The notes below the pieces were generated by a model that saw only the letters and a list, made by a program, of their open reading frames with translations, was not told the DNA's origin and did not search any database. Below are positions 43,224 through 53,000 of a stretch of 64,000 nucleotides of DNA, one piece after another. Position 1 is the stretch's first letter. Each line of letters starts with the position of its first letter. The stretch is from Streptomyces sp. NBC_00154 (GTDB lineage Bacteria; Actinomycetota; Actinomycetes; Streptomycetales; Streptomycetaceae): NCBI RefSeq assembly GCF_026342835.1, contig NZ_JAPEMI010000002.1:1054001-1118000 (forward strand). Reading direction: 5' to 3'. A program made the position numbers and the translations under genes.

Positions 43224-43712
43224 ATGCTGATCAGGGAAGCCACCACCGAGGACTGGCCCGCCATCTGGCCGTTCTTCCACGAAATCGTTGCTGCCGGGGA
43301 GACGTTCACCTACCCGCTCGAGCTGGGCGAGGACGACGCCCGCGACTGGTGGCTGCTGAAGGAGCCGAACCGTACGGTCGTGGCGGTCGACGACGACGGG
43401 ACCGTCCTCGGTACGGCGAAGATGAACAACAACCACATGGGCAACGGCAGGCATATCGCCAGCGCCAGCTACATGGTCGACCCCGAGCACTCCGGTCAGG
43501 GAGTGGGCCGGGCGCTGTGCGTGTACACGGTGGAGTGGGCTCGCGCGGCAGGGTTCCGGGCGATGCAGTTCAACGCCGTCGTGGAGACCAACCACTATGC
43601 GGTGCGGCTCTACCGCTCACTCGGGTTCGAGATCCTGGGGACCCTGCCCGAAGGGTTCAACCACCCGAAGCACGGGTTCGTCGGACTGCACATCATGCAT
43701 CGCGCGCTCTGA
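43224..43712 (+). CDS. GNAT acetyltransferase
   Basis: A 162-residue N-acetyltransferase: MLIREATTEDWPAIWPFFHE, then KMNNNHMGNGRHIASASYMV, acetyl-CoA binding VDPEHSGQGVGRALCVYTVE (motif A) and NHYAVRLYRSLGFEILGTLP (motif B). FNHPKHGFVGLHIMHR at the end resembles the RimJ/phosphinothricin-acetyltransferase-like subgroup. The acceptor is unknown. It could be cotranscribed with the sugar acetyltransferase. Confidence 0.9.
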   Translation: MLIREATTEDWPAIWPFFHEIVAAGETFTYPLELGEDDARDWWLLKEPNRTVVAVDDDGTVLGTAKMNNNHMGNGRHIASASYMVDPEHSGQGVGRALCVYTVEWARAAGFRAMQFNAVVETNHYAVRLYRSLGFEILGTLPEGFNHPKHGFVGLHIMHRAL

Positions 43713-43987
43713 CTCATTGGGGCCCGCTCGTCGGGCCGCCGGCAGGACTTGCTCCTCGGACTGCTCTCGGGTCGGCGGAACAGGTGGTCCGGCGCCATAC
43801 GCTCACTTCACGCCACCGCTCGACGGGTCGCGGCGCCAGGGGAGTGTCCGGCATGTACCAACCCGAGCTGATGTGGTGACAGTTGTAACCTCGCGTGGCG
43901 CATGGGTCGGTTGCGCGGACGGTTATGGAGGGCAGTACTGTGCGCTCCACCGCCATTCGGGCGATGAAATATGTGGAGGAAGAATCC

Positions 43988-44614
43988 ATGACCATACCCA
44001 GGAGATCGTGGCGTGCCGCGGGGACATACGCGGCCGTTGCGGTTGCCGGCCTGACCGGCGCGGTCCTCTGCGCCGGACCGGCCGCAGCTCACACCCCCAC
44101 CTGGGCCGTGACCTGTACTGATGTGAACCTTGACCTGACCGCCTACAACGGTGGCGTCACCAACCAGGTGACCGTCACCGTCGACGGAAAGGACCTCCTG
44201 TCCACCGAGACGTTCGGCAAGGAGTTCCACAAGAAGCTCGAGCTGCCTCAGCACGACAAGGAACTGACGGTCCACCTGGTCGTCAAGGCCGGTGACGGCG
44301 ACCAGTTCTCGAAGGACGAGACCAAGACGGCGCCGGTGTGTGAGGACAACACCCCGAAGCCCACGCCGACGGAGTCCGAGTCGAAGCCGGCCGAGAAGCC
44401 GACCACGGAGGCGCCCACCCCGAGCGCCACCCCGAGCGAGAGCTCCCCGGAGACCGCGCCCGCCGCGGCCTCGCCGAGCCCCAGCTCGCCCGACCTGGCC
44501 GAGACCGGTTCGTCGTCGGCCACCCCCGTCATCGGTGGTGCGGCTGTCGCCGTGCTGCTGGCCGGTGGCGGCATCATGTGGTCCGTGCGCAAGCGTCGCA
44601 CCGCACAGCACTGA
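43988..44614 (+). CDS. LAETG-anchored surface protein
   Basis: A 208-residue secreted protein. Signal peptide: RRSWRAAGTYAAVAVAGLTG ending near GPAAAHT. A small beta domain follows (TWAVTCTDVNLDLTAYNGGV) with Cys residues that could form a disulfide, then a Pro/Thr/Ser-rich wall-spanning stretch (KPTPTESESKPAEKPTTEAP). The sorting signal is LAETG followed by a hydrophobic helix (GGAAVAVLLAGGGIMW) and RKRRTAQH, fitting a class E sortase. No sortase gene is in the window. The ATG at 43988 is preceded by GGAGGAAG. Confidence 0.88.
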   Translation: MTIPRRSWRAAGTYAAVAVAGLTGAVLCAGPAAAHTPTWAVTCTDVNLDLTAYNGGVTNQVTVTVDGKDLLSTETFGKEFHKKLELPQHDKELTVHLVVKAGDGDQFSKDETKTAPVCEDNTPKPTPTESESKPAEKPTTEAPTPSATPSESSPETAPAAASPSPSSPDLAETGSSSATPVIGGAAVAVLLAGGGIMWSVRKRRTAQH

Positions 44615-44722
44615 CGTAGCTCAGTGGTCCGCTGGTCCGTAGCGTGGGACCGCGCCACGGACCATGGGGGCGAGGGGCGTGCCGGATCACGCCGCGCGTG
44701 GCGGCGCGCCCCTCAACTCCCC

Positions 44723-46927
44723 TCAACTCGGGCTTTCAGAAGGATCCGCGGACTCCGCAGGGTCGGGCGGCTTCACTGGCGCCCCAGGTTCCGCAGAGCG
44801 GGTCGCCTTCCGGACCCGGGCAGCGGAGGCGGATGGTGCCGATGGTCCGATCTCGCACCAGACGGCCTTTCCTTCGCCGCGCGACTCGACACCCCAGCGG
44901 ATGGCGATGGCATCGAGGAGCAACAGGCCGCGCCCCGATGTCGCCGTTTCGCCGGGAGTTCGCCGCCTCGGCCAGGCACTGGAACGGTCCTGCACCGACA
45001 GCCGCACCCGCCGGACGGGTTTCGGAAGGACCTCCAGCGTGAGCACCGCTCCGCCGTCCGTGTGCAGCAGCACATTCACCAGTAGCTCACCGGTGATGAG
45101 TTCGGCGTCGTCCGCGAATCCGGCCAGGTTCCAGCCCTCCAGAGCCTGGCGCACCATCGCCCGGGCTTCGGAGAGCCCCTCGGGATCCGCCTGGTGGATG
45201 TACTGGTGCAACCGCGGCGCTCGCGGCGACCCCGGATCCGGACTGCGCCGCAGCACCAGTAGTGCGACGTCGTCCCCCGCGCCCCAGCGCTCCCAGAGCC
45301 GGTCCGACAGATGGTCGGCCAGCGCCTGCGCGCGCGTGGGACCGGCGCGCACCTCGTGGACCAGTGCACGGACACCCGCGTCGATATCGGCTCCCGGCTC
45401 CTCCACGAGGCCATCGGTGTACAGGACGAGCGTTTCGCCGGGCACCAGGTCGAGACGGGTCTCCGGGAACTCCTCGTCCTCGAAGGCGGTGGAGATCCCC
45501 AGCGGCAGCCCGCCCCGTACCTGCGGAAGGCCGATCCGGCCGTCCGTATGCCGGATCAGCGGACCGAAGTGCCCGGCGCGGACCATGCGCACGGTCCCCG
45601 AGGCGAGATCGACCTGCGCGTACGTACACGTGGCGAAGCGATCCGTGTCCAGTTCGTCGAGGAACCGCGAGGCCCGGGCCAGTACGGTGGCCGGCGGGTG
45701 CCCCTCGGCGGCGTACGCGCGCAGGGCGATCCGCAGCTGGCCCATGATGGCGGCCGCGTGGGTGTCGTGGCCCTCGACATCGCCCACCACGATGCCGAAC
45801 CGGTTCTTCGGCAGGGGGATCACGTCGTACCAGTCGCCACCGACCTGCCGCCCGCTCCACGCAGCGTGGTAGCGCACAGCGATTTCGCCACCCTTGATCT
45901 CCTGGATCTGCCGAGGGAGCATCGCCGACTGCAGCCCCGTGGCGAATTCGCGCTCCTCGTCGAAGAGGGTCGCGCGTTGCAGCGACTGGGACACGATTGC
46001 CGCAAGCCCCAGACACAGATTGCGCTCGTCGGCGTTGAAGGCCGTGCGCTCGTGGTAGAAGAGCGCAAGCCCGCCCAACGTGCGCGCCTGTGCGACCAGT
46101 GGTAGATACGCTGCGGCGCGGAATTTCAACTGGTCCGCGTACGGCTCCAGCGCCGGGTAGCGCCGGGTGAGTGCGCCGACCGAGGTCGCGAACCGTGGCC
46201 GGCCACGGAGGATGGTGTCGGCCAGGGGGAATCGAGGGTCGAGATTCCTGGCCGCGACCTCGGATATCGCCTCCGGAGCTTCGCCGCTCAGTGCGATGAC
46301 GTTGAGCACGTTGTTCTCGACCAGCGCGAGGGCGAGCCCGTCGGCGCCGAGCCTGGCGAGCCCGCCCGGGCCGGTGAGCGCGGCGGTCACATCGTCCACG
46401 GTCACCGCGCGCGCCATGGCACTTGTTGTGCGTTCAACGATGCTGGTCTGACGCTGGCGGCGTTTCTCCAGGTCAAGCACGAAGGCCGAATGGGTGATCT
46501 CCGCCGTCGCATCCCGTACGACTCCGATGACCCGGTGCGCCCGTCCGTCGTCGCTGCGCAGGACCCGCGCCTGGATATGGGTCCACTGGTGCGTGCCGTC
46601 GTCGAGCGGGACCTGAAAGTGGATGCTGTACGAGCTGCGGCTGCCGTTGATGGCCTCGTCGGCCGCGAGTTCCAGCCGGGTCCGCTCCACCGGTTCGAGC
46701 CGCTCGAGCAGGGCCCCCGGGCGGGGGGTGAAGGTGTCCGGGTCCACCCCGAAGACCAGCAGGCCGGCCACGTCGATGTCCAGCGTCCGCGCGTCCAGGT
46801 CCCACTCGAAGCTGCCCGTGCGATTCAGCGCAAGCCGCTCCGCCGTCCCGGTCTCGCCGTTGTGGCGCCGGTCGAGCTGCACGCGGGGGGAATCGTCGGC
46901 GTCTGGCGTCCGGTCATTGTCGGTCAT
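44723..46927 (-). CDS. PAS-GAF-PP2C (SpoIIE) phosphatase with C-terminal HATPase
   Basis: A 734-residue multi-domain signalling protein. Order: PAS (about 35-145, including DGTHQWTHIQARVLRSDDGR), GAF (about 165-330), PP2C/SpoIIE phosphatase (about 355-565: SGRQVGGDWYDVIPLPKNRF, VVGDVEGHDTHAAAIMGQLR, LYTDGLVEEPGADIDAGVRA), then RsbW-like HATPase (about 590-700: DDAELITGELLVNVLLHTDG; GRGLLLLDAIAIRWGV). It resembles RsbU-RsbW fusions that control anti-anti-sigma factors. The active-site Asp residues are present. No sigma factor gene is nearby. Start ATG 46927; the 264-base gap upstream shows no other gene. Confidence 0.92.
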   Translation of the reverse strand: MTDNDRTPDADDSPRVQLDRRHNGETGTAERLALNRTGSFEWDLDARTLDIDVAGLLVFGVDPDTFTPRPGALLERLEPVERTRLELAADEAINGSRSSYSIHFQVPLDDGTHQWTHIQARVLRSDDGRAHRVIGVVRDATAEITHSAFVLDLEKRRQRQTSIVERTTSAMARAVTVDDVTAALTGPGGLARLGADGLALALVENNVLNVIALSGEAPEAISEVAARNLDPRFPLADTILRGRPRFATSVGALTRRYPALEPYADQLKFRAAAYLPLVAQARTLGGLALFYHERTAFNADERNLCLGLAAIVSQSLQRATLFDEEREFATGLQSAMLPRQIQEIKGGEIAVRYHAAWSGRQVGGDWYDVIPLPKNRFGIVVGDVEGHDTHAAAIMGQLRIALRAYAAEGHPPATVLARASRFLDELDTDRFATCTYAQVDLASGTVRMVRAGHFGPLIRHTDGRIGLPQVRGGLPLGISTAFEDEEFPETRLDLVPGETLVLYTDGLVEEPGADIDAGVRALVHEVRAGPTRAQALADHLSDRLWERWGAGDDVALLVLRRSPDPGSPRAPRLHQYIHQADPEGLSEARAMVRQALEGWNLAGFADDAELITGELLVNVLLHTDGGAVLTLEVLPKPVRRVRLSVQDRSSAWPRRRTPGETATSGRGLLLLDAIAIRWGVESRGEGKAVWCEIGPSAPSASAARVRKATRSAEPGAPVKPPDPAESADPSESPS

Positions 46928-47191
46928 TCCTGCTCCGGAGATCGTCCGGCGGGACTGGCGGGCAGTGCGGCCTGTGTGCGGTGCTCGTATACGCCTCAAT
47001 TGTCGAACCGGTTCCAGATGACTGCCACAGCTGACGACACCCCCCGGCGCCTCGGACGCCCCTTACCGCCCCTGCCCCGGCCCTCGGCACCCCCTGCTGC
47101 CCCACCCCACCACCCACCACGCACAATGAACAGCGGAAGATCGTCCGTGACCGGCGGACGGTACGGCACAGGGGCTGACCGGAGCGCACTC

Positions 47192-48262
47192 ATGAACAAC
47201 GAAGACCCCGTCCTGCTGCACACCGAGGGCCGCATCCGGCACATCACGCTCAACCGGCCCCGGGCGATCAACGCGCTGACCCACACCATGGTGCTCCGCC
47301 TCGACGAAGCCCTCGCCGCGGCGGAACGCGACGACTCGGTCACCGCGGTGCTGCTCAGTGGGGCAGGGGAGCGCGGTCTGTGCGCCGGGGGCGATATCCG
47401 CGCCATCTACGAGGACGCCCGAGCGGGCGGCAGCACATCGGTGGACTTCTGGCGCGACGAGTACCGGCTCAACGCCCGTATCGCCCGCTTCCCCAAGCCG
47501 TACGTCGCACTCATGGACGGCATCGTGATGGGCGGCGGCGTCGGGGTATCGGCCCACGGCAGCGTCCGTATCGTCACGGAACGCTCCCGCGTCGCCATGC
47601 CGGAGACCGGCATCGGCTTCGTACCCGACGTCGGTGGAACCCACCTCCTCGCCTCCGCACCCGGTGAGCTCGGAACCCACCTGGCGCTCACCGGGGACGC
47701 GGTCGGCGCCGGCGATGCGCTGCTGTGCGGCCTCGCCGACCACTTCGTCCCGTCCGAGCACCTGGTGGACCTCACCCGGGATCTCGCCGGGAGCACGAGG
47801 CCCGCCGAGGTCTTGGCGACTGTGCGGCGGTACGCCACGGCTCCGCCCGTCGGTGAACTGTCCGTGCATCGCGACTGGATCGACGCCTGCTACGCGGCTG
47901 TCTCGGTCGAGGAGATCGTCGAGCGGCTCCAGAACAGCGGCGTACCTGCCGCGAAGGAGACCGCCGAAACGATTCTTACCAAGTCGCCCACCGCACTCAA
48001 GGTGACCCTCGCCTCGGTACGCGGCGCACGGCGCCTCGGCGGCCTGGAGGCGGTGCTCGACCAGGAATTCCGCGTCTCCTGCGCCGCCTTCACCAGGCCC
48101 GATCTGGTGGAGGGCGTGCGCGCCCAGATCATCGACAAGGACCGCAACCCGCAGTGGAGCCCGGCCCGGCTCGCCCAGGTCAGCTCGGCGGAAGTGGCGG
48201 GCTTCTTCGAGCCGCTGGGAGCCCGCGAACTCGGCCTCGCCCCGCATGCGAGCTCTCCGTGA
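47192..48262 (+). CDS. enoyl-CoA hydratase/3-hydroxyisobutyryl-CoA hydrolase family protein
   Basis: A 356-residue crotonase-fold enzyme of the HIBYL-CoA hydrolase (ECH_2) group. Oxyanion-hole segments: AGERGLCAGGDIRAIYEDAR and GIVMGGGVGVSAHGSVRIVT; the catalytic Glu-like position is in AMPETGIGFVPDVGGTHLLA; the C-terminal extension (KSPTALKVTLASVRGARRL; IDKDRNPQWSPARLAQVS) is characteristic. It probably hydrolyses 3-hydroxyisobutyryl-CoA in valine catabolism. The start is ATG 47192; upstream open frame lacks a ribosome-binding site. Confidence 0.9.
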   Translation: MNNEDPVLLHTEGRIRHITLNRPRAINALTHTMVLRLDEALAAAERDDSVTAVLLSGAGERGLCAGGDIRAIYEDARAGGSTSVDFWRDEYRLNARIARFPKPYVALMDGIVMGGGVGVSAHGSVRIVTERSRVAMPETGIGFVPDVGGTHLLASAPGELGTHLALTGDAVGAGDALLCGLADHFVPSEHLVDLTRDLAGSTRPAEVLATVRRYATAPPVGELSVHRDWIDACYAAVSVEEIVERLQNSGVPAAKETAETILTKSPTALKVTLASVRGARRLGGLEAVLDQEFRVSCAAFTRPDLVEGVRAQIIDKDRNPQWSPARLAQVSSAEVAGFFEPLGARELGLAPHASSP

Positions 48263-48269
48263 ATCAGGC

Positions 48270-48631
48270 TCCACAGGGTCCCCGGCTGCGCTATACGGTG
48301 ACTCCGCGTTCGACGACCTGCCGGTGGAGGTGACCACCGCTGCTCACCGCGTGGTGATGGAGGCGCTGACCACGCACGGAAGCACGCCCACGGCTGCACC
48401 GAGGCGTGAGTGCGCGCGGTCCGGTCCGGCAACAGCGTCACCGTACAGGTCAGTGACGACGGACGGCCGCGCCACACCTCCGGCGGCGGCTTCGGGCTGA
48501 GGGGACTGGCTGAACGGGTGAGCCTGATCGGCGGCCGCATCAAGGCGGGCCCGGTTACGGGCGGCGGCTGGGGCGTCGAAGCCACCTTCCCAGCGGCCCC
48601 GGCCCATGCCGCGGTCGGAGGGACCCGATGA
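48270..48631 (+). pseudogene. C-terminal remnant of a NarL-type sensor histidine kinase
   Basis: Two frames hold consecutive pieces of one HATPase domain. DDLPVEVTTAAHRVVMEALT (about 48313-48375) is the N-box helix region; after a frame change near 48390, SGNSVTVQVSDDG and GGGFGLRGLAERVSLIGGRI (about 48425-48540) are the G1/G2 boxes. The central 'NVRRHA' portion between them is lost. It ends TGA 48629-48631, overlapping the ATG of a response-regulator start. This is a decayed two-component pair just after the crotonase gene. Confidence 0.65.
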
Positions 48632-48672
48632 CCTTCCCGGTGCTGATGGCCGACGACCAGGGTTCCGGCGTG
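48628..48672 (+). pseudogene. 5' stub of a response regulator
   Basis: ATG 48628 reads MTFPVLMADDQ, the universal beginning of a NarL-type receiver with its acidic pair, then loses similarity. The ATGA overlap with the preceding kinase remnant shows that the two belonged to one operon. Nothing recognisable follows until 48882. Confidence 0.55.
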
Positions 48673-48881
48673 ATATGTGGCGTTCGACCTCTTGGAGCAT
48701 CCCGATGCCGGGGACGTCCGGCCGCGTCCACGGGCGGAGCGCAAGCGGCCATCTGTCCTCGTGATTCGAGATAGGTGACAGTTGATCTCGATGGTTGACA
48801 CCACTGTGGGAAGCGCCGAACCCGTACCGGATTTCCGCCGTGCCCGTTCCTGCGGCCCGCACGGCGCTAGCGTTGGGTCTC

Positions 48882-49403
48882 ATGATCGTATGGCTCAATG
48901 GAACCCACGGCGCAGGCAAGACGACGACCAGTGGACTCGTGCAGCAGCTGATCCCGGATTCACGGGTGTTCGACGCCGAGAAGGTCGGCGAGACACTCAT
49001 GGACATCACGCCGGGGCTGCCCTGGACGGGCAACTTCCAGCACTGGCCGCCGTGGCGGCCGCTCGTCGTCGAGACCGCCCGCCGCGTACTCGACTACACC
49101 GGCGGCACTCTGGTGATGCCCATGACTGTCCTGGTCGAGCAGTACTGGCGCGAGATCAGCACGGGCCTCGCCCAACATGCCATTCCCGTACGGCACTTTG
49201 TCCTCCACGCTGACCAAGACACCCTCCGCGGGCGCATCGAGGGGGACACTGTTCTTGGCCCCTCCCCATTCCGTCTCGAATACCTTGAGCACTACGCCGA
49301 GGCAGCCCGCACGTGGCTACACGGCGAGGCCGAGGTCGTCGACACCACGCACCTCACGCCCACCCAGGCCGCCCTACGGATCGCAGAGGCCGTCAAGAGC
49401 TGA
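48882..49403 (+). CDS. P-loop kinase-like AAA protein
   Basis: The protein has 173 residues. MIVWLNGTHGAGKTTTSGLV is the Walker A; DAEKVGETLMDITPGLPWTG and WRPLVVETARRVLDYTGGTL follow; a lid-like region contains LRGRIEGDTVLGPSPFRLEY. The layout resembles nucleoside/nucleotide kinases and the TmrB-like resistance ATPases. A substrate cannot be named. The ATG at 48882 is preferred because the P-loop begins within ten residues. It stands alone in a decayed region. Confidence 0.82.
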   Translation: MIVWLNGTHGAGKTTTSGLVQQLIPDSRVFDAEKVGETLMDITPGLPWTGNFQHWPPWRPLVVETARRVLDYTGGTLVMPMTVLVEQYWREISTGLAQHAIPVRHFVLHADQDTLRGRIEGDTVLGPSPFRLEYLEHYAEAARTWLHGEAEVVDTTHLTPTQAALRIAEAVKS

Positions 49404-49848
49404 GGTCCACCCGCCACGCGAAAGCAGCCGCAGGTGGCAACAAGGAACGATCTTCTGCCAAGTAGAACGCGCGACTCTTAAGGATCATCGAGCTGCGCAG
49501 CCTGCCCGGGCTGCGACCAACCTCCTGGACGGAGCTGCCACGCTGCTCGCCCTGGAACGACCGGCGCTCCGGGAGGCTCTGCGCACCATACTGCCCTCCG
49601 CACCAGCGAAGTCCCAAGCAGTCGGGACGCACCTGGCTCCACCTCAAGAAGCACGCCTCCACGCCGCTCCGCGATGACGTCGTGGCAGCAGCGGCCAACT
49701 ATCTCTGATGGCCAACTGTCTTTGAGCGCAGGCCGTTCACCAGAGGTCTTGCCACCGCCTCCGGCCAACTATCGCTGACGGTCACATCCGCACTGCTGCA
49801 GAGGGTTGCCGCGCGCTGTCATCTGCACGGAAAGTCGCAGAGGTCCTG

Positions 49849-50022
49849 TCAGCGGTCGTGGCCAGTCTCATAGAGTCTCCGTCCGACCTGGTGGTACAAC
49901 TCGGGATCCATGTCGACCGCGACCTCCTCCCGTTGCGCCTGTTCCCGCTCCATGTCTTCTTCCGCCTCTGCGAGAGCCCAGCAGAAGCGAAGGACGTCCC
50001 TGGCGGACGAAGGCCGGGCCAC
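49849..50022 (-). CDS. possible 57-residue protein or gene 3' remnant
   Basis: Minus-strand GTG 50022 begins VARPSSARDVLRFCWALAEA, then EEDMEREQAQREEVAVDMDP and ELYHQVGRRLYETGHDR, stop at 49849-49851. The sequence is strongly helical with acidic/basic alternation and good codon bias, unlike the antisense frames, so I consider it coding or recently coding. No family is recognised. It lies in the gene-poor gap 49404-50099, where I find nothing else except short, decayed-looking frames. Confidence 0.35.
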   Translation of the reverse strand: MARPSSARDVLRFCWALAEAEEDMEREQAQREEVAVDMDPELYHQVGRRLYETGHDR

Positions 50023-50099
50023 TGGGCGATTCAGGGCGCGCGGGCGTTTTGCGGAGGCCGACTCGCAACGGGCGGTGGGCAGGCGGTGTACTCACCCGT

Positions 50100-53000
50100 A
50101 TGGCATCTACCCCAGCCCCTCTCGTTCCGGACTGGCCGTACTGCGGTGACGGCGTCACCAGCGGGGACCGCGCCGGCTGCATCGGACGCTCTGTCGACCC
50201 GCACCCGTCCTGCCTCGCACACCTCTCCGGCCTCGACCGCGACACCCACCTCGCGAGCCTGAACGCCGGCGACGACATCGACTACCGGGGCACGAGTTTC
50301 ACCGACCAACTGCTCGACCAACTACTCAACGCCCTCAGCGACCCCACCACAAGCCACCCACGCCTAGGCGACGCCCGCTTCGAGTCGGCCACCTTCACCG
50401 GTGATGCCGATTTCGAGTCGGCTACTTTCACGGGCGACGCCCGGTTCCACTTGGCCATATTCACCGGCAACGCCTGGTTCGAGTCGGCCACCTTCACCCG
50501 CGAAGCGCAGTTCGACTCGGTCACCTTCACTGGCACTGCCGGGTTCGAGTCGGTCACCTTCAACGGCGCCGCCCGGTTCTACTCGGCCACGTTCACCGGC
50601 GAAGCCTGGTTCCTTTTGGCTACCTTCACCGACGCCGCCGTGTTCATCTCGGCCACGTTCACCGACGCCGGGTTCCGGGCGGCCACCTTCACCGATACCG
50701 CCGACTTCGGGTCAGCCGCCTTCATCCGCGACGCCCGGTTCGCGTCGGCCACCTTCACAGGCACCGCTCAGTTTCGGTCGGCCACCTTCGCCGGCACCGC
50801 CGATTTCGGGTCGGCATCCTTCAACGGCGCAGCCCGGTTCCACTCGGCTTCCTTCACCGGCGCCGCCGATTTCGAGTCGGCCACTTTCGGCGGCACCGCC
50901 GATTTCGGGTCGGCGATCTTCACTGGCATCGCCGATTTTGAGTCGGCCAACTTCACCGAAGACGTCGATTTCGGTGCGGCGGTGTTCGAGCGAGCGGCGG
51001 AGTTGGGGCCGCTGGTCTGCGGGAATACGGTCTTCCTATCGGGGGCGAGGTTCAGCGGGCCGGTGACGCTGTCGATCGCGGCCCGGCGCCTGGAGTGTCA
51101 CCGGACGCGCTGGGAATCAACCGCCGCGCTGCGACTGCGCCATGCCGACGTCGACTTCGCGCACGCCGTCTTCGAATACCCCCTGAGCATTGCCGCCGAG
51201 CAAGCCTACTTTCGCCACTCCCGTGGAACTCGTGGCTCCGTCGTCCCGGAGGATCTCCTCGCCGGCACAACCGGCTCCGGGGTGAGTATCGTTTCCCTGC
51301 GCGGGGTAGACGCCGCCCACCTGGTACTCGCCGACATCGACCTGACGCAGTGCCAGTTCACCGGGACCGTCTACCTCGACCAGATCCGCCTGGAAGGCAA
51401 CTGCACCTTCGCCATCGTCCCGGCCCGCACGCAATGGCGGCGGCTCCGCCCTCAGCAGTTCACCCAGCGTCGAACTCTCGCCGAGGAACACTACTGGCGC
51501 TCCCGTCAGCCCACCGCTGTTCCAGGCTGGCAGCAGGCTGTCCCCAACACCGGGCATACCGAACATGTGGGGCCCGCGCAGCTCGCCCCGGTCTACCGGG
51601 CGCTGCGCAAGGCATTCGAGGACAGCAAGAACGAGCCGGACGCGGCAGACTTCTACTACGGCGAGATGGAGATGCGTCGCCACGATCACGACCGGCCGCG
51701 CGCCGAACGGGCTCTCCTTGCCGGGTACTGGGCGCTTTCGGGATACGGACTGCGCGCCACCCGCGCCGTGGTGTGGCTGCTCCTCGCGATGACCGGCACG
51801 CTGCTTGTGATGATGCTCTGGGGTCTGCCCGCCGACAGCTGGAAGCCGGAGACCGTCGGCATCCTGTCCGGTCGGCAAGTTCGGCTGCCCACCGGGAAGC
51901 CCGACCCGGTCAACCCCACGAACGCCCTCCACGAGCGCCTCTCCACCAAGCGCTTCGAGGGAAGCCTGCGAGTGGTGGTCAACTCGGTGATCTTCCGGTC
52001 TTCCGACCAAGACCTCACCACCGCCGGCACCTACACCGAAATGGCCTCCCGCCTGACCGAACCCGTCCTGCTCGGCCTCGCTCTCCTCGCCATCCGCGGA
52101 TATCAAGCGATAAGGGCACTGACCAGCGGGAATGGCCCAGACCCAAGTCCGCCGTCTCATCAACCGGCCACAGGAGGACAGGGTCGGGCGTGGCGGGTGG
52201 CATCCGGGGCGGCCGGGCTCGTTGCCCGCGGCCACCCCGGTCGGGTGAGAACGAAGCGGCCCACCGTGAGACGGGCCGCTTCGCAACCGGGCGGTCGGCG
52301 CACCAACAGGGGTTGCCTGGCAGGATCGCTGTCCATGAGCTCTGGTCAGTGGAGTACTCACGGGGTCGAGCTGGGGTCCCGTAGCGTGATCAAGCGGTTT
52401 CGGGGCGAGCATCGCGAGCAAGCTGAGCGTGAGTGGCGGGCACTGAAGCTGCTTGCCAGGTATGCGCCCGGTTTGGCTCCCGAGCCCTGGGGGGCGGACC
52501 TTGAGGCACCGGAGCCCACGGTGGTGATGTCCCGGCTGTCCGGTGAGCCCTTGCGTGGCCGCTCGCTCGACGCCGGGCAAATCAAGGCGCTGGCCGCGAC
52601 GTTGTCGAGGCTCTATGTCGCGGTGCCGCCTGATGCGCTGGCCGCAGTTCCTCGCCGGCCAGGGCATCATCAGGCCCTCATCGCTCAAATCTGCTCTTGG
52701 ACGCCGCAGACTCAGGCCCAGGCCGGCGACGAGGTGAGCCGTGCCATGAACCACGGCCTGGCCTGGTTGGCCGACGCGGGCATGGAGACGGCCGTTCAGT
52801 CCGACGTCCCACGAGTCTTCGGGCCCGGGGACGGCAATCTCGCCAACTACCTGTGGGACGGCTCCGAGGTGCGCGTCGTCGACTTCGAGGACTCGGGAGT
52901 CAGCGATCGAGCCTTTGAGCTGGCTGAGATCACCGAACACGTGGCCACCTGGGTGGACCAGCCCCTCGACATTGAGGCCTTTCTCGAGCAATTCGAGCTG

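Noticed and set aside
49806..50099. Longer N-terminus for the pentapeptide protein
   Set aside because: Arg/Pro-rich shadow composition and no ribosome-binding site; it overlaps a coding-like minus-strand frame.
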